Shown here one piece after another: positions 40,172-47,651 of a stretch of DNA of 64,000 nucleotides. The stretch is from Streptomyces griseorubiginosus. GTDB lineage: Bacteria > Actinomycetota > Actinomycetes > Streptomycetales > Streptomycetaceae. Numbering within the stretch: the first letter of the stretch is position 1; every line of letters begins with the position of its first letter. The stretch covers positions 640,605 to 704,604 of the forward strand of contig NZ_KQ948738.1 of the NCBI RefSeq assembly GCF_001514195.1, in the 5' to 3' direction. The notes under the pieces are model-generated. The model made no database searches, was not told the DNA's origin, and saw only the letters and a list, made by a program, of their open reading frames with translations. The translations under genes were made by a program, and so were the position numbers.

Positions 40172-40185
40172 CGCTCGTACGAGCG
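40172..40185. promoter_or_regulatory. 14-bp palindrome CGCTCGTACGAGCG
   Basis: A perfect 14-bp palindrome in the 325-bp gap between the hypothetical gene and DUF5999, 22 bp upstream of a candidate small ORF. Function unknown. Confidence 0.35.
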
Positions 40186-40207
40186 CAGAATTGCTCGAAG
40201 GAGCCAA

Positions 40208-40300
40208 ATGCGATGTGCGGCCAAGGGGACTAGCCCTATCCGGCCCCCTCGAACCACCCGAAGGGACAGTGCAGTTCAGATGAACCGCCCTGCCGGGTGA
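40208..40300 (+). CDS. Candidate 30-residue basic peptide
   Basis: ATG 40208 is directly preceded by GAAGGAGCCAA, an ideal ribosome binding site. The frame reads MRCAAKGTSPIRPPRTTRRD and ends at TGA 40300; the peptide is Arg/Lys/Pro-rich. Short length prevents a codon-bias argument, and no family is recognised. It lies upstream of the DUF5999 gene and could be a leader peptide. Confidence 0.35.
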   Translation: MRCAAKGTSPIRPPRTTRRDSAVQMNRPAG

Positions 40301-40402
40301 TGCGTCTCCAATCTGTGAAGAAGTGGTGATGCGAAATACCTGCGGATTGACGCCCGTAGGGCAACACTGGGTTCCGACTGAGTAATCGCGACGGGGGACG
40401 TC

Positions 40403-40630
40403 ATGACCACAACACAGCGAAAGATCCCACCCATGTGCCAGCACCAGCCACCGTGTCCCACCGCCGACTCCGCCGACCGGGAATCCGCCCGCCTCGTGGC
40501 GCACCACCCGGAACAGGGCTGGAGCCTGCTGTGCAACGGCGTCCTGCTCTTCGAGGACACCGGTGAGCTCCTGCCCGACGGCCGGGTCATCGCCCCGCAC
40601 CGCCCGCTCGCGGGGGCCACGGCGGCCTGA
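40403..40630 (+). CDS. DUF5999 family protein
   Basis: 75 residues. CQHQPPCPTADSADRESARL, then VAHHPEQGWSLLCNGVLLFE with DTGELLPDGRVIAPHRP, is the nearly invariant signature of this small Streptomyces family. The N-terminal CxHxxxC and a later Cys could bind a metal. ATG 40403 (start at the upstream MTTTQRKIPP) follows GGGGGACGTC. Cytoplasmic; function unknown, but strict conservation suggests a core role in the genus. Confidence 0.9.
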   Translation: MTTTQRKIPPMCQHQPPCPTADSADRESARLVAHHPEQGWSLLCNGVLLFEDTGELLPDGRVIAPHRPLAGATAA

Positions 40631-40786
40631 GCACTGCCGGGCGGCCACGGCCTGGCCGCCGTACCGCCCGGAGACCTTGAGGGGCCGGCTCGCAGCGACC
40701 GTCTGCGCACCGGCCCCGACGCATGTCGGAGGCCGATCACTTACTGTGACGCCTTGTATATGGACCCACTTTTCCGGAAGACTCCT

Positions 40787-40831
40787 GGAAGTTTCGGAGC
40801 GCTGAAGCTTTCGGAGCTCGGAAGCTTTCGG
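40787..40831. promoter_or_regulatory. Operator-like motifs upstream of the LacI gene
   Basis: GGAAGTTTCGG (40787-40797), TGAAGCTTTCGG (40803-40814) and GGAAGCTTTCGG (40820-40831) are spaced by 16-17 bp. They share the GAAA/TTTC half-sites of the elements at 46969-47000 upstream of the sugar ABC operon, which supports a common repressor. Reported BxlR-type operators contain similar palindromes (recall). Confidence 0.6.
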
Positions 40832-40905
40832 CACGCGGAGTGCCTTCAGCACGCGGACCCTTTCGGAACTCGAACGCGTCCGGGCTACGACGCGGAGGTG
40901 GGCAG

Positions 40906-41943
40906 ATGAGAACAGGCGAGGCCGGTGCCGAGCCCGGGGGCAGAGTCACCATCACGGAGATCGCCCGGCAGGCCGGAGTCTCGGTGCCGACGGTCTCCCG
41001 CGTGGTCAACGGCCGCTCTGACGTCTCCCCCCGGACCCGCGCCCGGGTCGAGGAACTCCTCCAGCGGTACGGCTACCGCAGGCGCCCGGCGGCCCCCGGC
41101 ACCCGTGCCGCCCTGCTCGACCTGGTCTTCCACGACCTCGACAGCCCCTGGGCCGTGGAGATCATCCGGGGTGTCGAGGAGGTCGCCCAGGCGGAGGGCG
41201 TCGGCACCGTGGTCTCCGCGATCCACGGCCGCTCCGGCGCGGCCCGCGACTGGATGCGCAACCTCCGCGCCCGCGCCTCCGACGGGGTCATCCTGGTCAC
41301 CTCGGCGCTGGACACCGTCCTCCACGACGAACTGCGCGCCCTGGGCGTCCCTCTGGTGGTCGTCGACCCGACGGGCTCACCCGCGCTGGAGGCCCCGACC
41401 ATCGGCGCCGCGAACTGGTCGGGGGGCCTGGCGGCCACGGAGCACCTGCTGTCGCTGGGCCACCGCAGGATCGGCCTGATCGCGGGCCCGCCCCGACTGC
41501 TGTGCTCGCGGGCCCGGTTCGACGGCTACCGGGCCGCGCTGGAGGGCGCCGGGCTCCCCCTCGACGAGTCGCTCGTGGTGCCGGGCGACTTCCACCCGGA
41601 GTCCGGCTTCGCCGGCTGCGAGAAGCTCCTCGACCTCCCCGAGCCGCCGACCGCGATCTTCGCGGCCAGCGACCAGATGGCCCTGGGCGCGATCGAGGCC
41701 CTGCGACGACGCGGCCTCAGGGTCCCGGAGGACATGAGCCTGGTCGGCTTCGACGACCTCCCGGAAGTCCGCTGGTCCGCACCCCCGCTCACGACCATCC
41801 GCCAACCCCTCTCGGAGATGGGCAAGCTGGCCGTCCGCACCATCCTCAAACTGACCCGCAACGAACCCCCGGACAGCCCCCGCGTAGAGCTGGGCACCGA
41901 ACTGGTGGTCCGATCCAGCACGGCCCCTCCTACGGCCCCCTGA
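40906..41943 (+). CDS. LacI-family repressor of the xylan/xylooligosaccharide block
   Basis: 345 residues. VTITEIARQAGVSVPTVSRV is the LacI headpiece helix-turn-helix with hinge; ALLDLVFHDLDSPWAVEIIR begins the periplasmic-binding-like sugar domain and SLVGFDDLPEVRWSAPPLTT ends it. GGAGGTGGGCAG precedes ATG 40906. Its gene converges on the xylanase operon across a 744-bp gap, and operator-like motifs occur before both. By analogy with BxlR it should release DNA on binding xylobiose or xylose; this is inference. Confidence 0.9.
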   Translation: MRTGEAGAEPGGRVTITEIARQAGVSVPTVSRVVNGRSDVSPRTRARVEELLQRYGYRRRPAAPGTRAALLDLVFHDLDSPWAVEIIRGVEEVAQAEGVGTVVSAIHGRSGAARDWMRNLRARASDGVILVTSALDTVLHDELRALGVPLVVVDPTGSPALEAPTIGAANWSGGLAATEHLLSLGHRRIGLIAGPPRLLCSRARFDGYRAALEGAGLPLDESLVVPGDFHPESGFAGCEKLLDLPEPPTAIFAASDQMALGAIEALRRRGLRVPEDMSLVGFDDLPEVRWSAPPLTTIRQPLSEMGKLAVRTILKLTRNEPPDSPRVELGTELVVRSSTAPPTAP

Positions 41944-42687
41944 CGAGGGGCGCCGTACGCGGGAACGCCCCGGGCGAGGGGCTGCACGCGGACACGGCCA
42001 CTCCGACAACCGCCTGCCGGGTGGCGCCACACGCAAAGCACCCCGTACCACGCCCCCCTGCCAGGCGACCCGGCGCTCAACCACAACGCCCAGAGAGCCC
42101 CACGCGCGGCCCCGGCACGTCCGCCCCGCCCCGCCCCGCCCCGAGGACGCCACGCCCACTACTGCACCTCGGAGATCTATGGCAGGTGGCGCTGCCGACG
42201 ACCACGACACCGCCCGAACCCCGCCCAGTCGCTCCTGCTCCGCCCAGACGAACACGCCGCAGCCACCCCATCGCCAGGCAGCGGGATCCGCGAACTACGC
42301 GGCGCATGCCCCCGCCGGTGGAGTGGAGCCGCGCCGGTGGAGTGGAGTCGCGCCGGTCAGGACCGCCCCGCGCCCGCAGGACGACCCCGACAGGCGATGC
42401 CGCCGGTCCGCGGGGCGGGCCGTGAAGCCGGCCGCCCCTGCCGAGCCACCGGCGCATGCCCTCCCAGGGGGCGCGGCCAACCCATGGCCCGGCTTGGGCC
42501 GTTGGCGCGGTGAGCCGCGGGAGTCCGCCGCCCTGGAACCCCCAGGTCCGCCCACGGACCAGCCCTCCCGCCCCGAGGACTCCCGCTCCCCCTGGACATC
42601 ACCATCCCGAGCACGGCCGGAGGACGGGTCCGGTCAGCCCCCGTAGGCTCCCCGACCGGACCCGCCCCAGCCCCGTACGCGTCTCCC
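41944..42687. other. 744-bp C-rich intergenic region
   Basis: Convergent gap between the LacI and xylanase stops. The + strand is C-rich with simple runs (near 42121 CCGCCCCGCCCCGCCCCGAG), and there is a 19-bp direct repeat GCCGGTGGAGTGGAGCCGC / GCCGGTGGAGTGGAGTCGC at about 42313-42350. No frame with start, RBS and stable codon bias can be supported. Confidence 0.6.
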
Positions 42688-43728
42688 CTACTTCAGCGCC
42701 CCTCTGATCGCGAAGTACGCCGGCTTCGGCTGGAACTGCTCGTCCCACGGCAGTGCTGCGCCCTCGCCCTCGAAGAAGGCCGGTATCCAGCTGTACTTGT
42801 CGGTCCAGTCCCACACCGTGATGCCGACGCACCGCCGCACGGCGAGGCACGCGTCGGTGACGTCGGCGTACCACTGGGCCTGTTGGGCCAGCTTCTCCTC
42901 CGTGGCCGGCAGGATCATCCGGATGTCGACCTCGGTGAGCGCGGTGTCGAGGCCCAGCTTGGAGAAGCGGCGGAGGTTGTCCTCCAGGGTGGTCGGATAG
43001 CCGTACTGGAGCGCCAGGTGCGCCTGGAGCCCGATCCCGTCGAGCGGAACGCCCTGCGCCTTCAGCTCCTTGGCCAGGTTGTAGTAGGCGTCGCTCTTCG
43101 CCCCGACCGCCTCGATGTTGTAGTCGTTGAGGTACAGCTTGACCTTCGGGTCGGCCTGCCGGGCCCACCGCAGCGCGTCCGCGATGTAACCGGGCCCGAG
43201 CGTGTTGTAGAAGACGGTCTCCCGGTACGTACCGTCCTCGTTGAAGGCCTCGTTGACGACGTCCCAGGCGAACACCTTGCCCCGGTAGTGCCGTACCTCG
43301 GTCTGGATGTGCTTCTTCAGTACGGCCCTCAGCTCACCCGCCTTCCACGCGCGCGAGGTGACCCAGTCGGGCAACTGGCTGTGCCAGACGAGGGTGTGCC
43401 CGCGCACCTTCTGGTGATGGGCCCGGGCCAGGTTCACGATCTCGTCGCCCGCGGAGAAGTCGAACACGCCCTGCTCGGGCTCGGTGGCGTACCACTTCAT
43501 GCCGTTGCCCGGCGTGATCTGGTTGAACTCACTGCCGAGGATCTGCTTGTACGGCTCGTCGACGAGCTCGGGATTGTCGGTGGCGCTGCCGAGGTACCGG
43601 CCGTGCCGCTGGGCGAGGTCGGCGAGCGTGGCCGGCTTGCCGTGGGCCTGGGCGGCGGGCACGCCGAGCCCGGTGACGACCAGGGCCGCGGCCAGCACTC
43701 CGGCGAGTCTGAGACGGTTCTTGCGCAT
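42688..43728 (-). CDS. Secreted endo-1,4-beta-xylanase, GH10
   Basis: 346 residues. A Sec signal (LRLAGVLAAALVVTGLGVPA, cleaved at AQA) leads to a single GH10 barrel: ITPGNGMKWYATEPEQGVFD, RGHTLVWHSQLPDWV, WDVVNEAFNEDG with the acid Glu160, and DTALTEVDIRM with the nucleophile Glu266. It cuts xylan internally, and no carbohydrate-binding module follows. It is the last gene of the sugar ABC operon, 59 bp after the second permease, with AGGAGTCGCACC before ATG 43728. Products would be imported by the neighbours. Confidence 0.96.
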   Translation of the reverse strand: MRKNRLRLAGVLAAALVVTGLGVPAAQAHGKPATLADLAQRHGRYLGSATDNPELVDEPYKQILGSEFNQITPGNGMKWYATEPEQGVFDFSAGDEIVNLARAHHQKVRGHTLVWHSQLPDWVTSRAWKAGELRAVLKKHIQTEVRHYRGKVFAWDVVNEAFNEDGTYRETVFYNTLGPGYIADALRWARQADPKVKLYLNDYNIEAVGAKSDAYYNLAKELKAQGVPLDGIGLQAHLALQYGYPTTLEDNLRRFSKLGLDTALTEVDIRMILPATEEKLAQQAQWYADVTDACLAVRRCVGITVWDWTDKYSWIPAFFEGEGAALPWDEQFQPKPAYFAIRGALK

Positions 43729-43787
43729 GGTGCGACTCCTCACGTGCGGGGGTGGGTGAGCCGTACTTTCTTGTGCGGACGCCGCCG

Positions 43788-44621
43788 TCAGCCCTTCGTG
43801 GCTCCGGCGGTCAGGCCGCCGACGAGCTGGCGCTCGGCGACCGAGTAGAAGGCGAGGGCGGGCACCATCGCCAGCACGAGATAGGCGAAGACGCGCGCGT
43901 ACTCGGCCGAGTACTGCCCCTGGAACTGCTGCACACCGACCGGCAGGGTCCACCACGTGTTGTCGGTGAACACCAGCAGCGGCAGCATGAAGTTGTTCCA
44001 GCTGGTGACGACGGCGAGCACCGACACCGTGCCGAGCGCCGGCCGCGCCATCGGCAGCAGGACGCGCCAGAAGAACCCGAAGGAGCTGCACCCGTCGAGC
44101 GTGGCCGCCTCCTCAAGTTCCCCCGGGATCTCCCGGAAGAAGGCCCGCAGGATGATGATCGTCATCGGCAGCCCGAAGGCGGCCTGCGGCAGGATCACGC
44201 CGAGCGGGTTGTCCAGCAGGTCGAGCGAGCGCAGCAGCAGGAACAGCGGGAGCACCGCCACCGCGAAGGGGAACATCAGCCCCATCGTGAAGAGCGTGAA
44301 CAGCGCCTCCCGCCCCCGGAAGGCGAACCGCGCGAACGAGAACGCGGCCAGCGCGGACAGGGCGACCACCAGCACCGTCGTACCGACCGCGATCAGCGTG
44401 CTGCTGCCGAGCAGCCGCCAGAAGTCGCTCCCACCGAGGATGTCGGTGTAGTTGCTCGTGAGCCACTTCCTCGGCAACCCGAACGGGTTGCTGGAGAGTT
44501 CGTCGGTCGACTTGAAGCCGGACAGGACCGCGTACACGAGGGGTACGACCATCACCGCGCCGACGACGACGAGGATCACGTGCATCGGCAGAGTACGAAC
44601 ACCGCTTGTACGGCTGGTCAC
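43788..44621 (-). CDS. Sugar ABC transporter permease (MalG/AraQ type)
   Basis: 277 residues from GTG 44621, which overlaps the upstream permease stop (GTGA). Six membrane helices; ELEEAATLDGCSSFGFFWRV carries the EAA loop that docks to the ATPase. It pairs with the first permease. No ATP-binding gene is in the operon, as is usual for Streptomyces sugar importers sharing an MsiK-type ATPase (known family feature). Confidence 0.93.
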   Translation of the reverse strand: MTSRTSGVRTLPMHVILVVVGAVMVVPLVYAVLSGFKSTDELSSNPFGLPRKWLTSNYTDILGGSDFWRLLGSSTLIAVGTTVLVVALSALAAFSFARFAFRGREALFTLFTMGLMFPFAVAVLPLFLLLRSLDLLDNPLGVILPQAAFGLPMTIIILRAFFREIPGELEEAATLDGCSSFGFFWRVLLPMARPALGTVSVLAVVTSWNNFMLPLLVFTDNTWWTLPVGVQQFQGQYSAEYARVFAYLVLAMVPALAFYSVAERQLVGGLTAGATKG

Positions 44622-45616
44622 TTGCCGTCCCCCCTCATCGTCGTGGTGGCCCCTTCGAGGTCGCGGCGGAGCACGAACCGCTGGTAGGCGAGGGCGAAGA
44701 CGAGGCAGATCCCGAACATGACCACGCTGATCGCGCTGGCGTAGCCGACCTGGTAGCGCTTGAAGCCGTACTGGAACATGGTCACGGCCATCGTCTCGGA
44801 GTGGTGGTCGGGCCCGCCCTGGGTGATCACCCAGACCAGGTCGAAGAGCTGGATCGCCCCGATGACGGACAGGAAGACGCTGATGCGCAGGGTGGGCGCG
44901 AGCAGCGGCAGGGTGACGTTGCGGAACCGCTGCCAGGCACTGGCTCCGTCGATGAGCGCGGCCTCGGTCAACTCCCGCGGGATGGACTGGAGTCCGGCGA
45001 GGTAGAGCATCATGTGGAAGCCGAAGTACTTCCAGGTCATGACGAGGAAGAGCGTCGCCATGACGTAGGACGGATCGGCGAACCACAGCCCGCCCACCCC
45101 GTCGAGCCCCACCGCGCCCAGCACATGGTCGGCGAGTCCGTCGTCCGGCGCGAAGACCATGCTGAACAGCACACCGGTGATCGCCTCGGAGAGCACGTAG
45201 GGCGCGAAGAACAGCATCCGGTAGACGGCCCGGCCGCGCAGGCGCTGGTTGAGCAGGACGGCCATGGCGAGCGCGAACGGCAGTTGGAAGGCGAGGGAGA
45301 GCAGCACCAGGAGGAGACAGCGCCACAGGTCGCCCAGGAAGACCGGGTTGTCGAAGAGGTCCGTGAAGTTGTCGGTGCCGACGTAGTCCGACGGCATGCC
45401 GAAGCCGCCCCACCGGAAGAACGCGGCGTACAGCGCGAACAGCATCGGCAGCAGGACCATGCCGATGAACAGCACCAGCGCGGGGAGCTGGAAGCCGACC
45501 GCGGTGAGCCAGTGCAGCACCCGCCGACGGCCCCGCCCCCGGGCCCTGACTGATTCCGGGGGCGGGAGTTCGGTGCCCGGACCGCTCCGCTTGTCTGCGA
45601 GGAACGTGGAGGTCAT
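44618..45616 (-). CDS. Sugar ABC transporter permease (MalF/UgpA type)
   Basis: 332 residues, ATG 45616. A polar N-terminus is followed by six or seven helices; SIPRELTEAALIDGASAWQR is the EAA motif and the C-terminal helix VMFGICLVFALAYQRFVLRR completes it. It starts six bases after the binding-protein stop and overlaps the next permease, so translation is coupled. Substrate is probably xylobiose or longer xylooligosaccharides, judged from the xylanase in the same operon. Confidence 0.94.
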   Translation of the reverse strand: MTSTFLADKRSGPGTELPPPESVRARGRGRRRVLHWLTAVGFQLPALVLFIGMVLLPMLFALYAAFFRWGGFGMPSDYVGTDNFTDLFDNPVFLGDLWRCLLLVLLSLAFQLPFALAMAVLLNQRLRGRAVYRMLFFAPYVLSEAITGVLFSMVFAPDDGLADHVLGAVGLDGVGGLWFADPSYVMATLFLVMTWKYFGFHMMLYLAGLQSIPRELTEAALIDGASAWQRFRNVTLPLLAPTLRISVFLSVIGAIQLFDLVWVITQGGPDHHSETMAVTMFQYGFKRYQVGYASAISVVMFGICLVFALAYQRFVLRRDLEGATTTMRGDGK

Positions 45617-45622
45617 CGCGGG

Positions 45623-46918
45623 CTACTGCTCTTCCTTCGCGGTCTGCGTGATCGACTGGGCGACCTGTTCCGGGGACTTGGAGCCGGCGATGAGCGCGGC
45701 CACGCTGTCGTTGACCTCCTGGCCGACGGCGGGCGCGTACGCCTGGTCGAGGTAGAGCTGGAAGCCGGTGGCCGCCTTCAACTGGGCCTGTACCAGCTTG
45801 AGGTTGGGGTCGGTCATCGCCTTCTCCGCGTTCGGCAGCACGGGAAGGATGCTGGTCTTCTTGACCAGTTCCAGTTCGGTGGCCTCGGAGGCGAAGAACT
45901 TCAGGAAGTCGACGGCCGCCTGCGGGGCGCCCCGGCGCAGCGCGTGGCCGCCGCCACCGCCGAACACCTCGGTGATGGCCCCCTTGCCGCCCTCGACCGC
46001 GGGGAACGGGAAGAACCCGAGATCGGAGCCGAGTCCCTTGCCGGAGTCGGCCTGCACGGAGGGTGCCCACTGGCCCATGAGCTCCATGGCCGCCTTGCTG
46101 TTGCCCACGGCGGCCGCCTGGCCGGTCGGGGTGGAGTAGGCCGCGTTGAGGAAGCCCTTCTGGAAGGGCTGGAGGTCCACGAGTTCCTTGAGGTGGCGGC
46201 CGGCCTCGACGAAGCCGGCGCCGGTGAAGTCCTTGTCCTCGCTGGCCTTCTGGAGGGCGGCGATGCCGGCGGTGCGCATCGCGAGGTAGGCCCAGTAGTA
46301 CATCCCCGGCCACTTCTCCTTGCCGGCGAGGGCGATGGGCGTGATGTTCTTCGCCTTCAGCTTGTTCACGGCATCGAGGAAGCCGCTCCAGGTGGTGGGG
46401 GGTTCACTGATCCCGGCCTGCTTGAAGAGCTTCTTGTTGTACCAGAACCCGATCATGCCCATGTCGAACGGAACGCCGTAGAGCTTGCCGTCGAGGATGT
46501 ACGGCTCCTTGGTGACCTTCAGCAGACCGTCGGCCCAGGGCTTGGTCCGGTCGCTCAGATCCTCGACGAGACCGGCGTCGACCTGCTGCTTGAGGACACC
46601 GCCGCCCCAGGTGTGAAAGATGTCGGGGAGCTTGCCGGAGGCGGTCAGCGCCGTCATCTTCGACTTGTAGGCGTCGTTCTCCAGCTGGACGATCTTGATC
46701 TTCACCTTGGGGTTCTGCGCCTCGAACTTCTTGGCGAGACCGGCCCAGACCGTCTTCGCCGGCTCGGTGGTGGAGATGTTCCACCACTCCACCGTGGTCG
46801 TGCCGTCGGACGACCCTCCGTCCGAGTCGCCGCCGCAGCCGGTCAGTGCCGTCATGCTCAGACCGGCCGCGGCGGACGCCGCTATGAATCCACGGCGGGA
46901 CAGTGCCGGGTCGCCCAT
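45623..46918 (-). CDS. Sugar-binding lipoprotein of the xylooligosaccharide ABC importer
   Basis: 431 residues, ATG 46918. SRRGFIAASAAAGLSMTALTGC has a twin-Arg n-region and an LTGC lipobox. The mature SBP_bac_1 domain includes TTTVEWWNISTTEPAKTVWA, LPDIFHTWGGGVLKQQVDAG and GVPFDMGMIGFWYNKKLFKQ. First gene of the operon binder-permease-permease-xylanase, resembling bxlE-bxlF-bxlG of Streptomyces (recall), with a xylanase rather than beta-xylosidase as last gene. Operator-like palindromes lie 50-80 bp upstream. Confidence 0.94.
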   Translation of the reverse strand: MGDPALSRRGFIAASAAAGLSMTALTGCGGDSDGGSSDGTTTVEWWNISTTEPAKTVWAGLAKKFEAQNPKVKIKIVQLENDAYKSKMTALTASGKLPDIFHTWGGGVLKQQVDAGLVEDLSDRTKPWADGLLKVTKEPYILDGKLYGVPFDMGMIGFWYNKKLFKQAGISEPPTTWSGFLDAVNKLKAKNITPIALAGKEKWPGMYYWAYLAMRTAGIAALQKASEDKDFTGAGFVEAGRHLKELVDLQPFQKGFLNAAYSTPTGQAAAVGNSKAAMELMGQWAPSVQADSGKGLGSDLGFFPFPAVEGGKGAITEVFGGGGGHALRRGAPQAAVDFLKFFASEATELELVKKTSILPVLPNAEKAMTDPNLKLVQAQLKAATGFQLYLDQAYAPAVGQEVNDSVAALIAGSKSPEQVAQSITQTAKEEQ

Positions 46919-46968
46919 TTTGCGCTCCTTGGGTACGGGACGGAGACGTCCTGGTCCGCCCTGCGTCT

Positions 46969-47000
46969 CGAAAGTTTCGAAAGAGATCCAGAAAGCTTCG
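46969..47000. promoter_or_regulatory. Operator-like palindromes upstream of the xylan operon
   Basis: Perfect CGAAAGTTTCG (46969-46979) and GAAAGCTTCG (46991-47000), with GAAAG also at 46979-46983. The CGAAA-N-TTTCG symmetry and the same half-sites upstream of the LacI gene make this the likely repressor target. Confidence 0.65.
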
Positions 47001-47651
47001 CTGCTGCCGCACCCTAGAGACAGCTACGGAGAGGTGGCAACCCCCTGTGCAGAGGGAATGTTCGAAGAACAACCACTCAACTCGTCGCGAGAGGGGGTGA
47101 GGTGATCGCCTCGAACGAAGTCCGCGGCACCGTGGATGCCGTAGGCGACGATGTTCCGGCCGACAAAGGGAGAGACCCCCCACAGGGAGCCAAGCGCGAG
47201 GAAAGGACCGCGGCGAGCCCCGGCCCGACCAGCCCCGAGCCACCGTGACGGGCGGTCACCGACTCCCTCACACCCGAAACATTCGACTTATCCAGCGATC
47301 CTTACGGAGCACTCCGCCGAGCTGCCCGCGAGCATCATCCAGGCGCCCAGGACGAAGCCCCCCCCGACAGCCGAACCCGACAATCCGCGGTGAAGTCCTC
47401 CTTGACGCCCCCGCTCCCGCCGCCCCTCACCATGACGCTGCGTATCCACCCCGCACCCTTCCTCCCGCAGAGCCCGAACCAGGACGAATCACCTTTTCGC
47501 CCACTCCGCCCCACCGCAGACCGAGTCTTAACGGAAGCTTGACGCCCAGACGGCCCCGATCCGAAGGCCCAAACGTCACTCTCCGCTTACGCTTGTTCCG
47601 CCGTCTGCCGGGCGGCCCCACCCCGCAGCCGCACCGCAGGAGCACCCCCCG
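47001..47651. other. Intergenic region, no firm gene
   Basis: Divergent gap between the xylan operon and the APC transporter. A 48-codon + strand frame at 47102-47248 starts at GTG behind GGGGGTGAG, and a start-less reverse frame over 47080-47200 reads GRNIVAYGIHGAADFVRG; both are too weak to call. Nearer the transporter, the DNA is simple and C-rich, with TTGACG at 47537 and TACGCT near 47593 as possible promoter pieces. Confidence 0.4.

Noticed and set aside
43788..46313. Long reverse frame across the xylan ABC operon
   Set aside because: Its first two thirds are Arg-rich and out of frame with the binding protein and first permease; only the last part, the second permease, is real.
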